Assembly: GCF_020880695.1 (NCBI RefSeq)
Contig: NZ_JAJIWO010000004.1
Span: 62,001 to 126,000, forward strand
DNA from: Mucilaginibacter sp. UR6-11
GTDB lineage: Bacteria; Bacteroidota; Bacteroidia; Sphingobacteriales; Sphingobacteriaceae
Length of the DNA: 64,000 nt
Direction of reading: 5' to 3'
Part shown: in pieces, positions 8,247 through 18,751 of the stretch
How the letters are laid out: every line of letters begins with the position of its first letter
Numbering within the stretch: position 1 is the stretch's first letter
Notes under the pieces: model-generated
The model's database searches: none
What the model saw: only the letters and a program-made list of their open reading frames with translations
What the model was told of the DNA's origin: nothing
Program-made: the position numbers and the translations under genes

Positions 8247-9064
8247 CGCTCCAGCAAAATTACAAAAACACAAATAAAAGGTGCAGAACCCAGCAAACTA
8301 TCGAACCGGTCAAGCATCCCGCCGTGGCCGGGCAAAATGGTGCCGGAATCCTTAACTCCCCGGCTCCGTTTTAACATCGACTTGAGCAGGTCGCCATAAG
8401 TGCCGGTCACTACGATAATAAACGAAAGAATTTCCCATTCTGTTGTACTTAAAACTGTAAAATACCGGGAGAGGAACGAAGCCGTAACTAAGGCTGCCAC
8501 TGCACCGCCAAAACTGCCCTCCCAGGTTTTTTTGGGCGAGATCCGTCTAAACAACGGCTGCCTCCCCAGTTTCCGGCCAACCAGGTAAGCCGCTGTATCA
8601 TTTGCCCACAACAACAAAAAACAACCCATAGGCAGCTCGAAGTGATAGCCGGCCTGCGCAGATAAAAAAGGCAGAGCGATAAAAAAACAAAGGGGCAGAG
8701 CGGTCGCGGTGATCCCCAAAAACGTGAGCGCCAGGCTTTCAAACGGAAATTTTGCCCGTCGCCGGTAAAGTTCAGCTACAAAAACACCAAAAGCAACCGG
8801 CACATTTATTAACAACCATTTCCAGCTGAATAGTCCCGAGGCGGCCGCAAAGCAAGTAAGGATCAGGCTGGTGGCCAGCAATATCCCCCATCCGGGCGCA
8901 GGCCGGGCGCCGGGTATTTCAAGTAGCTGATAAAATTCCCGGAGGCAAAGCATGGCAATCAGCAGTACCAACGCCGCGAAACTGTATGGGCCGAACCAAA
9001 CGGCAGCCAGGATCACGGTGACAAGCCCGCTCCCGGTAAGCGTGCGGCGGATAAAATTAGTCAT
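8243..9064 (-). CDS. cdsA: Phosphatidate cytidylyltransferase (CdsA family)
   Basis: This enzyme makes CDP-diacylglycerol from phosphatidic acid and CTP in the inner membrane, providing the substrate for the enzyme encoded just downstream. The protein is about 273 residues with many hydrophobic helices. The family signature is intact near the C-terminus: SMLKRSRGVKDSG followed by LPGHGGMLDRFD. A second conserved stretch, PKKTWEGSFGG, lies near residue 165. Two ATGs (9070 and 9064) are possible; both overlap the 3' end of the upstream Usp gene at 9057, so the three genes form one tightly coupled operon. It may be a second, island-borne copy alongside a housekeeping cdsA elsewhere, which cannot be tested here. 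Confidence 0.94.
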   Translation of the reverse strand: MTNFIRRTLTGSGLVTVILAAVWFGPYSFAALVLLIAMLCLREFYQLLEIPGARPAPGWGILLATSLILTCFAAASGLFSWKWLLINVPVAFGVFVAELYRRRAKFPFESLALTFLGITATALPLCFFIALPFLSAQAGYHFELPMGCFLLLWANDTAAYLVGRKLGRQPLFRRISPKKTWEGSFGGAVAALVTASFLSRYFTVLSTTEWEILSFIIVVTGTYGDLLKSMLKRSRGVKDSGTILPGHGGMLDRFDSLLGSAPFICVFVILLER

Positions 9065-9926
9065 GACCATGGGAGGTTTCGGGGAAGATCAACAGCGGAA
9101 GTGTTCCCAGTTTGATCGCTTCTTTTAAGGGATTTTCATGGAATAGGTGGTAAAAACCAGGATGTTTTTGATACCGCAACGCAATCAGATCCGTTTGCTG
9201 GTCTTCGCTGGTTTTTTTCAACGCCGCCAGGGTGTTCGCGCCCCTGGCCGGGTAGTACCGGATTGCCGGATTAAGGCTTGTTATCTTTTCAATAAAGGCT
9301 GAGACCCGTATTTCTTCCGCAAAATCCGGGATCAGTACCGGCCGGGATACGTGGGTCACGCTGATCTGGACCTTTAAGCGGTTACAAAGACTGATCAGTT
9401 CGTTTAGCACTTTTTGATCTTCCTCCGCCAGGTCAGTTGCAAACAGTATATGCCTGATCTCACGCCGGTTCCAGGTTGCGGGTATAATAAGCACCGGTCT
9501 GACAGCTAGTTGAAGAACCGCTTTAATATTGCCGTCAAAAAACAAGTCGCCATAGGATTGCGCCGAAACGCCCATGGTAATCATTATGCAGTTCTTTCTC
9601 CGTACCAATTGTGAAACACGCTCGGCCAACAAACCTTCCAGCGGTATTGGGCGAATGTCCGGCTTGTGGCCGGGAACAGTGAGATCCTGTAAACGTTTTT
9701 CCAGCCGCCGAACCTCCCGGTTCAGGCGGGTGGTGCTTTCGCGCCTTTTCTCTCCCGGAGTACTTAACGGTAACACGGTTAAACCCACCGATGGTAAATA
9801 AGGCGTGATGGGGTACACATTCACCAGCAGCACATCAGCGCCGAGCTTTGCAGCTATACCCAACGCGCATTCAGCCGCGCGGGCGGCACTGGCAGAAAAA
9901 TCGGTCAGGACCAGGATATTTTTCAT
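9057..9926 (-). CDS. Universal stress protein, tandem UspA domains
   Basis: This 289-residue protein has two UspA domains (about 1-145 and 150-285). The first begins KNILVLTDFSASAARAAECAL and the second 'REIRHILFATDLAEEDQKVL'. The nucleotide-binding glycine signature is degenerate in both: domain 1 reads GVSAQ...FFDGN, so ATP binding is doubtful. It is the first gene of an operon with cdsA and a CDP-alcohol phosphatidyltransferase, overlapping cdsA by 8-14 nt. That ties a stress protein to phospholipid synthesis. A relaxed FNR-like box lies upstream at 9978-9989. Confidence 0.94.
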   Translation of the reverse strand: MKNILVLTDFSASAARAAECALGIAAKLGADVLLVNVYPITPYLPSVGLTVLPLSTPGEKRRESTTRLNREVRRLEKRLQDLTVPGHKPDIRPIPLEGLLAERVSQLVRRKNCIMITMGVSAQSYGDLFFDGNIKAVLQLAVRPVLIIPATWNRREIRHILFATDLAEEDQKVLNELISLCNRLKVQISVTHVSRPVLIPDFAEEIRVSAFIEKITSLNPAIRYYPARGANTLAALKKTSEDQQTDLIALRYQKHPGFYHLFHENPLKEAIKLGTLPLLIFPETSHGHD

Positions 9927-9946
9927 AGTAAACAGTAAACTCCATA

Positions 9947-9989
9947 CGAAGTTCAGTTTTATACATGTCTTTTAAAATGACAACAATCA
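9947..9989 (-). promoter_or_regulatory. Relaxed FNR-like box upstream of the Usp-cdsA operon
   Basis: TGACAACAATCA at 9978-9989 fits TGAY-N4-RTCA. On the minus strand, 23 nt further on, is GAACTTCG (complement of 9947-9954), four of six bases matching TAnnTTTG. The spacing equals that of the better boxes and would give a leader of about 14 nt before the ATG at 9926. Confidence 0.35.
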
Positions 9990-10125
9990 TATAACCAACT
10001 GATTAAGGGCAATAGCGTAAGTCCTCCCCGTCCCTACCTTGGTTATATATAATAGGTGGAAGTATCGCTTATGATTTATTACACAAGGGCCGGGCTTATT
10101 CCCGGAATTATTTAAAAATCGCAAT

Positions 10126-10611
10126 ATGTTAGGTGAACTTAATACTACTATGCTGGAAGACCTGTTAAGCACGCAACTGCTTGGCCGGATTGGCTGTCAT
10201 GCTGATGGCATCACCTATATTATACCGGTAAATTATGTTTATGAAGCGCCCTATATTTACGCTCATTCGGCAGACGGGTTAAAGGTCAGCCTGATGCGCA
10301 AAAATCCTGAAGTATGTTTCGAGGTTGACCGTGTGGAAAATTTCTTTAACTGGCAAAGCGCTGTCTGTTGGGGAACGTTTGAAGAAATTACCGGCGTGAA
10401 GGAATCGGAACAAGCCATGCAAAAGCTTATTGACCGCATCGAACCTTACCTATCCAAAGCCGAAGATGCACATCCTTCACACGGGATTGCTGACCGGGCC
10501 AGCGAAATCGGTACCAGCAAAAGACTGGTGCTCTACAGGATCCTGTTAAACAAAAAAACAGGCAGATTTGAACAAAGAGATGCCCCACCCGCTGAGACAC
10601 AGGAAGCCTGA
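10126..10611 (+). CDS. Pyridoxamine 5'-phosphate oxidase-like flavin-binding protein
   Basis: This 161-residue PPOX-type split-barrel protein is the kind often annotated as a flavin-nucleotide-binding protein. Visible family features are the N-terminal MLEDLLSTQLLGRIGC strand-helix start, IPVNYVYE and YAHSADGLKVSLMRKNP in the barrel, and CFEVDRVE followed by AVCWGTFEEI. Such proteins bind FMN or a deazaflavin and act in redox or stress responses; the actual substrate is unknown. It diverges from the Usp-cdsA operon and converges on katG, with a shared terminator between them. Confidence 0.9.
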   Translation: MLGELNTTMLEDLLSTQLLGRIGCHADGITYIIPVNYVYEAPYIYAHSADGLKVSLMRKNPEVCFEVDRVENFFNWQSAVCWGTFEEITGVKESEQAMQKLIDRIEPYLSKAEDAHPSHGIADRASEIGTSKRLVLYRILLNKKTGRFEQRDAPPAETQEA

Positions 10612-10635
10612 AAATGAGTCATGAACCTGACGTTG

Positions 10636-10673
10636 ATTAAAGAGACAGTCTCATTGAGCGCAGTCTCTTTAAT
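10636..10673. terminator. Bidirectional terminator between PPOX gene and katG
   Basis: TTAAAGAGAC at 10637-10646 pairs with GTCTCTTTAA at 10663-10672, with A-rich and T-rich flanks on both sides. It lies between convergent genes and can serve both. Confidence 0.65.
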
Positions 10674-10692
10674 TATTGCTTCTTTAAACCTG

Positions 10693-12978
<2,286 letters not shown>

Positions 12979-13126
12979 TTATTGGTTTGATAAATTGATA
13001 TTACAGGTTCTATCTGTCGTATAAAATTAAGGTACTTAAACAGCTGTTCAAAATCATTTAATTCTATACGCAATAACCAAAATCTATTAGGTGAAATGAT
13101 CTCGCTGAAGTCCCGGATCGCCGTGA

Positions 13127-13990
13127 TCATTTGACCACTATTCCGGCGGGAATGATCATTACGGGAAATTCCTGTTTTTCAAGTAACGACTTTGCATTGG
13201 AGCCATTGATCAGCCGGTCAAGCAAGCTATGTTTATCATGAACCAATACAAGCAGGTCCGAACCATTCTCTTCAACCAGCTTATTGAGCCTGTTAACCAG
13301 GTCTTTACCGCTGATGTTTTGATAGGCGATACCATCATAGTTAAATTTAGCGACATGCTTTGCAAAAGCCGCCTGCTGTGCTTCACCCCCACCTTCTTCA
13401 CCCCAAAGTTTCACATGGGTGATCTCGATCGTAAAATTAAACAAACGACCCAGCCTGGTGAGGTAATGTACTGCGTTGAGGTCGGCCTCGTCAAAATCCG
13501 TGGCAATAGTGACTTTTTTTAGACTTTTAAGCGGATGCCCGGCCGGGATGATCATTACCGGTCTGTCTGTATGATTGATCACAGATACTGTATCGCTGCC
13601 CATCAACAAATGATCCCAGGCACTGCCGGTGCGGGCACCCATGACGACCAGCTCAATAGTATCATTTTTGAGCATATCCTTTACTTGTGAGCCCAGGCTA
13701 CCCATGCCCTGGCGGCAATCAATACTTGCGCGATAGTCAGCGGTTGGTAAAGCTGCGATAAGGGGTTCCATATCTTCTTTTAAAAGGGCAAGTTTCCTTT
13801 TACTTTCATCTGCCCATAATAGTTCTTCTGCGGACCATGGATTTGTGCCATATTCGGACAATGCGGGCTGACTGACAAATGCATTTAATAAGATGAGGTT
13901 AGCGTGCAGTTTGCCGCTCAGTTTAACAGCAGCTTCGGTGATCTGGCCGGACTGGTCAGTAAAATCGGTAAGTACAAGAATCTTTTTCAT
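13127..13990 (-). CDS. Universal stress protein, tandem UspA domains
   Basis: This 287-residue cytoplasmic stress protein has two UspA domains (about 1-145 and 150-287). Domain 1 begins KKILVLTDFTDQSGQITEAA and carries VVMGARTGSAWDHLLMGS before the closing strand PVMIIPA. Domain 2 begins 'LKKVTIATDFDEADLNAVHY' and ends FPVMIIPAG. The glycine signature in domain 1 is recognisable but shifted from G-x2-G-x9-G. It lies 56 nt downstream of another Usp gene on the same strand and is probably co-transcribed with it; katG follows on the same strand. Confidence 0.95.
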   Translation of the reverse strand: MKKILVLTDFTDQSGQITEAAVKLSGKLHANLILLNAFVSQPALSEYGTNPWSAEELLWADESKRKLALLKEDMEPLIAALPTADYRASIDCRQGMGSLGSQVKDMLKNDTIELVVMGARTGSAWDHLLMGSDTVSVINHTDRPVMIIPAGHPLKSLKKVTIATDFDEADLNAVHYLTRLGRLFNFTIEITHVKLWGEEGGGEAQQAAFAKHVAKFNYDGIAYQNISGKDLVNRLNKLVEENGSDLLVLVHDKHSLLDRLINGSNAKSLLEKQEFPVMIIPAGIVVK

Positions 13991-14046
13991 TTTAAGTACC
14001 TTTTATATTGAACGTTCTATTATTAAAAAGCCTCATCACCCATGGT

Positions 14047-14910
14047 TTAACGGGCTACTTTTCTGTTGATTACCAATAAAGGAACTGACATTTTACCAGC
14101 GGCCTTTTGCGTGTGACTACCTTTAAACAGCTGGTCGAAAAAGCCGTGGTCACGATGTGCCATGGCGATCAGATCGATATGTGCGTGTCCGACCAGCCAG
14201 CTCAAGCCATCTTCAACACGGTTGCTTTTTACCACCTGATAACTTACTTCCTGATGATCAAGCCCGGCCGTTATTTCGGTTAATAACTGATTCGCGATGG
14301 TGTTGCATTCGGGATCATCATTACGCTGGTCGATATGTGCAAGCACCAACTCCGCACCCAGGGGCCTGGCAAACGCAACAAGTTCATTAATTGTTTTTAT
14401 ATCCTGACCCGGTTGTTTAAAGTCACTGGCAAAAGCAATTTTTTTTATGGGCTTAAAAGCGGCATCAGCAGGGATCAGCAGCAAGGGCCGCACAGCGCTA
14501 TCAATCATTTTCCGGCTATGGTTGCCTATCATCAGCGTTGTAAAGCCATCATTACCATGCATCCCGATCAGGATCATGTCCGCCCGGTGCGCATCCGCCT
14601 CGGCATTTACCACATCGGTCACAAAACCAGCCTCGTGCACACAAATAATTTCAGGCTGATAGCCGCCGGGGTCACCCTCGGCAATTAACCGGCATTTAAG
14701 TTTAGCCAGCTCATTATCGCTATCCTGCAGCATATCTTCATAAACATCGGCAGGCCAGGGTACCATACCCGTTTGCGGGATCTCCGCCGGAACATTCATT
14801 ACATGGCAAAGCAAAACCTTTGCTTTAAGCTGTTGGGCCAGATGATAACCATAAGTGGCAGCATGCCGTGCATTTTCGGAAAGGTCAGTGGCGATTAATA
14901 GTGTTTTCAT
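14047..14910 (-). CDS. Universal stress protein, tandem UspA domains
   Basis: This 287-residue two-domain Usp has an intact ATP-binding signature in domain 1: GMHGNDGFTTLMIGN, that is G-x2-G-x9-G. Domain 2 begins 'IKKIAFASDFKQPGQDIKTI' and ends with GSHTQKAAGKMSVPLLV. Its C-terminal half is the closest relative in the window of the truncated Usp at 1-699. It is the first gene of a minus-strand run (Usp, Usp, katG) and diverges from the patatin gene. The gap between them carries a perfect FNR-like palindrome at 14978-14989. Confidence 0.95.
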   Translation of the reverse strand: MKTLLIATDLSENARHAATYGYHLAQQLKAKVLLCHVMNVPAEIPQTGMVPWPADVYEDMLQDSDNELAKLKCRLIAEGDPGGYQPEIICVHEAGFVTDVVNAEADAHRADMILIGMHGNDGFTTLMIGNHSRKMIDSAVRPLLLIPADAAFKPIKKIAFASDFKQPGQDIKTINELVAFARPLGAELVLAHIDQRNDDPECNTIANQLLTEITAGLDHQEVSYQVVKSNRVEDGLSWLVGHAHIDLIAMAHRDHGFFDQLFKGSHTQKAAGKMSVPLLVINRKVAR

Positions 14911-14977
14911 CTCGAGCTTTTTGGTAAAGTTCTGTTATCCGCGCCGGAATAAAACTGACCCTTAACAAGCCAGGATA

Positions 14978-15020
14978 TGATCCTGATCATTTTCCGGGCG
15001 GTATAGGTTTCTCAATTTTG
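14978..15020 (+). promoter_or_regulatory. FNR-like box and -7 element, patatin/Usp divergent gap
   Basis: TGATCCTGATCA at 14978-14989 is a perfect TGAT-N4-ATCA palindrome. Exactly 23 nt later on the plus strand is CAATTTTG (15013-15020), one base from TAnnTTTG. This would start transcription near 15026, 11 nt before the patatin ATG, with the box centred at about -42. Whether the box also drives the minus-strand Usp is unclear: I see no good -7 element at the matching place. Confidence 0.55.
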
Positions 15021-15036
15021 CCGAATACAATAATTA

Positions 15037-15795
15037 ATGATTAAAGTAGGGTTAGTGTTGTCTGGTGGCGGTGCCCGCAGTGTTGCACATTTAGGCGTTT
15101 TACAGGGCCTGGAAGATTTGGGCATCCGGCCGGGGGCGATCGCCGGTGCCAGCGCGGGCGCAGTGATAGGGGCTTTATATGCGGCAGGACATTCGCCCAG
15201 GGAAATCCTTGAAACAATAAAAACAACGGCTTCTTCGGGTTTTATCAATAAGATATTCTCCGGGTCGGGGCTTTTTACCGTAGCCGGGTTAACACAACTT
15301 TTTAAAGATGCCAAGCTGCCGACTCATTTCGAAGATCTGGCCATGCCGTTATGGGTAACCGCTACCGACCTGTTAACCTGCCAGGAGATCACCTTATCAA
15401 AAGGCCCTCTTTACCAGCCGCTTATTGGCTCATGTGCTGTGCCGGGTATATTTATGCCGGTGCATTTTGACGGCGGCTATCTGGCTGACGGCGGCATCCT
15501 GGACAATCTCCCGGTGAGGGATATTCGTCCTGTATGTGAATCCCTTATTGGATCCAATGTTAATAAATTCCATCCATCTCTTTCCAGGAAAATGAGCCGA
15601 CTACAAGTGCTGGACCGATGTTTTCATTTGATAATCGCTCATCAGGTCGCCACCAGTGCAACTTTTTGTGATTATTACCTCGAACCAGATCTTCATCGGT
15701 TCCCAATGTTTGAATTAAAATATCCCGATCTCCTGTTTAAGGCTGGTTACCGGGCTGTGATGCAACAGGAAACAAACTTTTCTGACTTGCACTGA
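15037..15795 (+). CDS. Patatin-like phospholipase (RssA/YchK-like)
   Basis: This 252-residue serine hydrolase has the Ser-Asp dyad. The oxyanion loop GGGAR is at residues 10-14, nucleophile Ser39 lies in GASAG, and Asp151 in DGG (LADGGILDNLPV). The family cleaves acyl chains from phospholipids or other lipids in the cytoplasm or at the membrane. There is no signal peptide. It is a single-gene unit divergent from a Usp gene and has an FNR-like box at -42. With CdsA and the phosphatidyltransferase, it adds a lipid-turnover enzyme to the stress island. The true substrate is unknown. Confidence 0.93.
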   Translation: MIKVGLVLSGGGARSVAHLGVLQGLEDLGIRPGAIAGASAGAVIGALYAAGHSPREILETIKTTASSGFINKIFSGSGLFTVAGLTQLFKDAKLPTHFEDLAMPLWVTATDLLTCQEITLSKGPLYQPLIGSCAVPGIFMPVHFDGGYLADGGILDNLPVRDIRPVCESLIGSNVNKFHPSLSRKMSRLQVLDRCFHLIIAHQVATSATFCDYYLEPDLHRFPMFELKYPDLLFKAGYRAVMQQETNFSDLH

Positions 15796-15822
15796 CAGGC
15801 GCTTATAGCAGGAATGCAGTAA

Positions 15823-16665
15823 CTATTGATGATGCGCGATAAAAACCGGTACGTCCTCCACTGCGCTGATCAACTTGTCGGCCATACTGGTTTTAAACAT
15901 CCGTGAAACCGCGCCCCGGTTATAAGCACCCATCACCACCATAACGTTTGGCGACAATTTTTTAAGATACGTTGCAAGCGTTTGTTCCGGCTCGCCGGCC
16001 AACAGGGTGTAAGCAGCATCCGGATAATGGCAGCGGATAAATTCTTTTATGAGTTGGTCATCAGGAAGTTTTTTTAATGAAGTATCCTCCGAAACAAATA
16101 CGATCTCTGTTGGGAGCTTGCGCAGGAAAGGCATCAGGTAATTGAACATTTTAATAGCAAAAACCGAGGATGGGTGACCGTCATATAAGATCACTACCCG
16201 CTCAATGGCATGATAAGTACGCGGCAAAACCATTACCGGGCATGGGGTTCCGGCCAGCAGTTCCTTAACAAAAGGTGTTGGTTTTTCTGCCGGAAAATGG
16301 CTCAGTGTTTCTTGTGCCCCGATCAATACCAGGTCACTATAAATGCTTTCCTTCAGCAAATCGTCAATAGCAAAGCGGTCATCCTGATGGATTGTATAAT
16401 CAATGCCGGCATGCTCACAGCTTTGTTTGAACGATTCAACCGCCTGCTGCCGGGTTGCTTTGTCTTTTTCTACCAGGTGTTTCAACTTGGTTGAGGATAT
16501 GCCCTGACTACCGATCATGTCGTAGAGATTAAAACTATGATAGAGAAAATCTTCCAGGAAAACACCGGTTAGCATGGCCTGGCTTTGTGTAACCAGGTCA
16601 ATAGCATAGTCTAACGTAGCTTTTGAAAATTTCAAGCCGTCAAAGGCTGCACTGATCTTTTTCAT
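15823..16665 (-). CDS. Universal stress protein (two UspA domains, divergent)
   Basis: This protein of about 280 residues starts at ATG 16665 (MKKISAAFDGLKFSKATLDY). The open frame reaches back to 16749, but that extension would cover the promoter and is rejected. Domain 1 ends FVKELLAGTPCPVMVLP and domain 2 ends DKLISAVEDVPVFIAHH. The usual ATP-binding glycine motif is not visible in either domain, and domain 1 has a helical insertion (about 45-95) absent from the other Usps here. It belongs to the Usp subgroup that looks non-ATP-binding. An exact -7 element and an FNR-like box lie just upstream. Confidence 0.92.
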   Translation of the reverse strand: MKKISAAFDGLKFSKATLDYAIDLVTQSQAMLTGVFLEDFLYHSFNLYDMIGSQGISSTKLKHLVEKDKATRQQAVESFKQSCEHAGIDYTIHQDDRFAIDDLLKESIYSDLVLIGAQETLSHFPAEKPTPFVKELLAGTPCPVMVLPRTYHAIERVVILYDGHPSSVFAIKMFNYLMPFLRKLPTEIVFVSEDTSLKKLPDDQLIKEFIRCHYPDAAYTLLAGEPEQTLATYLKKLSPNVMVVMGAYNRGAVSRMFKTSMADKLISAVEDVPVFIAHHQ

Positions 16666-16683
16666 GATTAAAAGGTATGTAAG

Positions 16684-16726
16684 CAAAGATAGATGGGGGC
16701 GCCTATCCACGGGATGACGGCTGTCA
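16684..16726 (-). promoter_or_regulatory. Promoter with symmetric TGAC box upstream of Usp
   Basis: On the minus strand, TATCTTTG (complement of 16684-16691) matches TAnnTTTG exactly and lies 19 nt from the Usp start codon. Exactly 23 nt upstream is the palindrome TGACGGCTGTCA (16715-16726). A further related site, TGACAGGTATCA, lies at 16737-16748. The layout matches the patatin and L,D-transpeptidase promoters. Confidence 0.5.
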
Positions 16727-16833
16727 CCGCGATTAATGACAGGTATCATCTATCCGATGTACGCTAAACGCTGAGTGGTAATTTGAGTTCATAATCGCGC
16801 AAAGCGCAATACTGAGTGATTAATTCCAATCTG

Positions 16834-17271
16834 CTACTCTCCTGATCTTAAACTCTCTACCGGGTTTGCCATTGCCGCTTTAACAGACTGAAAACTTACC
16901 GTAATAAACGCAATCAACAGGGCAATAAATGCCGTCAATACAAATACCCACCATTGGATATCTATGCGGTAAGCAAAACTTTGCAGGTACTTACTCATCA
17001 TTAGCCAGGCTATGGGCGAGGCTATAATTACCGCCAACAATACCAGCTTTAAAAAGTCGGCAGAAAGCAAACCGGTTATGCTGGTTATAGAAGCCCCAAG
17101 TACCTTGCGGATACCTATTTCTTTGGTACGCTGCAGGGTAAGTAAAGATATCAATCCTAACAAACCAAGGCAGCTGATAAATATGGCAATGATGGCACTT
17201 GATGTGATCAGTTTATTTATCAATACTTCTTTCTGATAAAAATCGGCCATTTGCTCGTCCAGGAAACGGTA
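16834..17271 (-). pseudogene. C-terminal remnant of an FtsX/MacB-type ABC permease
   Basis: Only about the last 145 residues of a family that is normally near 790 residues remain. The segment reads YRFLDEQMADFYQKE into the FtsX domain with three membrane helices, RTKEIGIRKVLGAS and the terminal NPVESLRSGE, all typical of Bacteroidota MacB-like permeases. Going upstream, the frame meets a stop at 17272-17274, just before the Y-x-FLDEQ motif, and no upstream homology continues. The ATG at 17250 is internal to the old gene. It is probably a deletion scar at the edge of the stress island, and I infer it is not functional. Confidence 0.85.
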
Positions 17272-17427
17272 TTAAGCGAATGCCATTAATGCTATATCAG
17301 TTAATCCCGGCATGCACAGTCGCGTTAGTAGCAGCGTACCGGCCGCGAAGAGTCTCTGCTGTGGCCGTGCCCAACGCCTGAGGCCGTATAAGCGGATAAC
17401 CCGGGCCGCAGGCAACGCCCTTTTTTA

Positions 17428-17580
17428 AAGATTGGTATTTGAAGATTAAAGATCAGTCTTATCGCTTTGCTAACCCCTCCCTACACCCTCCCAAGGGAGA
17501 GATCCGATAGCTATCGGATCGCACAGACCGACCGCCATATCCCGCTAACCACTAATCTTTAATCTTCAACCACCAATCTT
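17428..17580. repeat. 153-bp inverted-repeat element with central palindromes
   Basis: The 26-bp ends (17428-17453 and 17555-17580) are inverted copies matching at 24 of 26 positions. Inside are the perfect 20-bp palindrome GATCCGATAGCTATCGGATC (17501-17520) and a short CTCCC-AA-GGGAG hairpin. No ORF is present. It resembles a miniature or REP-type mobile repeat. I saw no clear target-site duplication. Confidence 0.7.
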
Positions 17581-17600
17581 CATTAACAATCTCTATTCAC

Positions 17601-17608
17601 TATCTTTG
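17601..17608 (+). promoter_or_regulatory. -7 promoter element of tgt
   Basis: TATCTTTG matches TAnnTTTG exactly and lies 12 nt before the ATG at 17621. This argues against the upstream in-frame TTG at 17606, which would overlap the promoter. Confidence 0.55.
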
Positions 17609-17620
17609 CCCCTGCAAAAA

Positions 17621-18751
17621 ATGAAATTTAACTTAACAGCACACGATCCGCTATCAAAGGCTCGCGCGGGCGAGATCACAACCGATCACGGAACTATCGA
17701 AACGCCAATATTTATGCCTGTGGGTACCGCGGGCACAGTAAAAGCCGTTCATCAGCATGAGCTCAAGAACGATATTCAGGCGCAAATTATATTGGGGAAT
17801 ACCTACCATCTATACTTAAGGCCGGGACTGGACGTGATTGAAGGCGCCGGCGGCCTGCATAAATTTAACGGCTGGGATGGCCCGATATTGACTGATAGCG
17901 GCGGTTACCAGGTATACAGTTTAAGCGAAGTGCGTAAGATCAAGGAGGAAGGCGTAACGTTCCGCTCGCATATCGACGGCTCAAAACACCTGTTTACGCC
18001 CGAGAATGTGATGGACATACAGCGCACCATTGGTGCCGATATTATTATGGCATTTGATGAATGCACACCCTACCCGTGCGACTATAATTACGCTAAAAGA
18101 TCAATAGAAATGACGCACCGCTGGTTAAAGCGCTGCTGCGACAGGTTTGATAGCACCCAGCCAAAATATGGTTACGACCAAACTTTTTTTCCTATTGTAC
18201 AGGGGTCGGTTTATAAAGATCTGCGGGTGCGGTCGGCCGAGGTTATTGCTTCTTTCGAACGCGAAGGTAATGCCATAGGCGGCCTTTCGGTAGGTGAACC
18301 GGCCGAAGAAATGTACGCCATGACAGAATTAGTGTGCGATATATTACCAGAGCAAAAACCGCGTTATTTAATGGGTGTAGGCACACCTATTAATTTGCTG
18401 GAAAACATAGCTTTGGGTGTGGATATGTTTGACTGTGTAATGCCCACCCGTAACGCCCGCAACGGTATGTTATTTACCAAAAACGGCGTTATCAATATCA
18501 AGAATGAGAAGTGGAAAGCAGACTTTTCGCCTATTGAGGCTGATAGTGATCTGTTTGCCGATAAGAATTATACCAAGGCCTATTTAAGGCACTTGATCCA
18601 CAGCGGCGAAATGCTGGGCGCGCAAATTGCAACGCTGCACAACCTGCATTTTTACCTGTGGCTGGTTAAAGAAGCACGAAAAAAAATTATATCAGGCGAG
18701 TTTTACGACTGGAAAAAAATAATGGTTAACCGTTTGGGCCAACGACTATAA
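17621..18751 (+). CDS. tgt: Queuine/preQ1 tRNA-ribosyltransferase
   Basis: This 376-residue enzyme exchanges guanine-34 for preQ1 in tRNAs for Asp, Asn, His and Tyr. Visible family features are MPVGTAGTVKAV, substrate-binding DSGGYQVYSL, and GVDMFDCVMPTRNARNG with the catalytic Asp. The C-terminal zinc site is odd. The family normally has C-x-C-x2-C before YxRAYLRHL, but here that stretch reads SDLFADKNYTKAYLRHL, with no cysteine. Only the later histidine (TLHNLHFYLW) remains. Related Bacteroidota enzymes may share this. It is the first gene of an operon: its stop overlaps the next start as TAATG. Confidence 0.95.
   Translation: MKFNLTAHDPLSKARAGEITTDHGTIETPIFMPVGTAGTVKAVHQHELKNDIQAQIILGNTYHLYLRPGLDVIEGAGGLHKFNGWDGPILTDSGGYQVYSLSEVRKIKEEGVTFRSHIDGSKHLFTPENVMDIQRTIGADIIMAFDECTPYPCDYNYAKRSIEMTHRWLKRCCDRFDSTQPKYGYDQTFFPIVQGSVYKDLRVRSAEVIASFEREGNAIGGLSVGEPAEEMYAMTELVCDILPEQKPRYLMGVGTPINLLENIALGVDMFDCVMPTRNARNGMLFTKNGVINIKNEKWKADFSPIEADSDLFADKNYTKAYLRHLIHSGEMLGAQIATLHNLHFYLWLVKEARKKIISGEFYDWKKIMVNRLGQRL

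Noticed and set aside
13428-13441. TGATCTCGATCG inside a Usp gene
   Set aside because: One base off and within coding sequence, so a regulatory role is unlikely.
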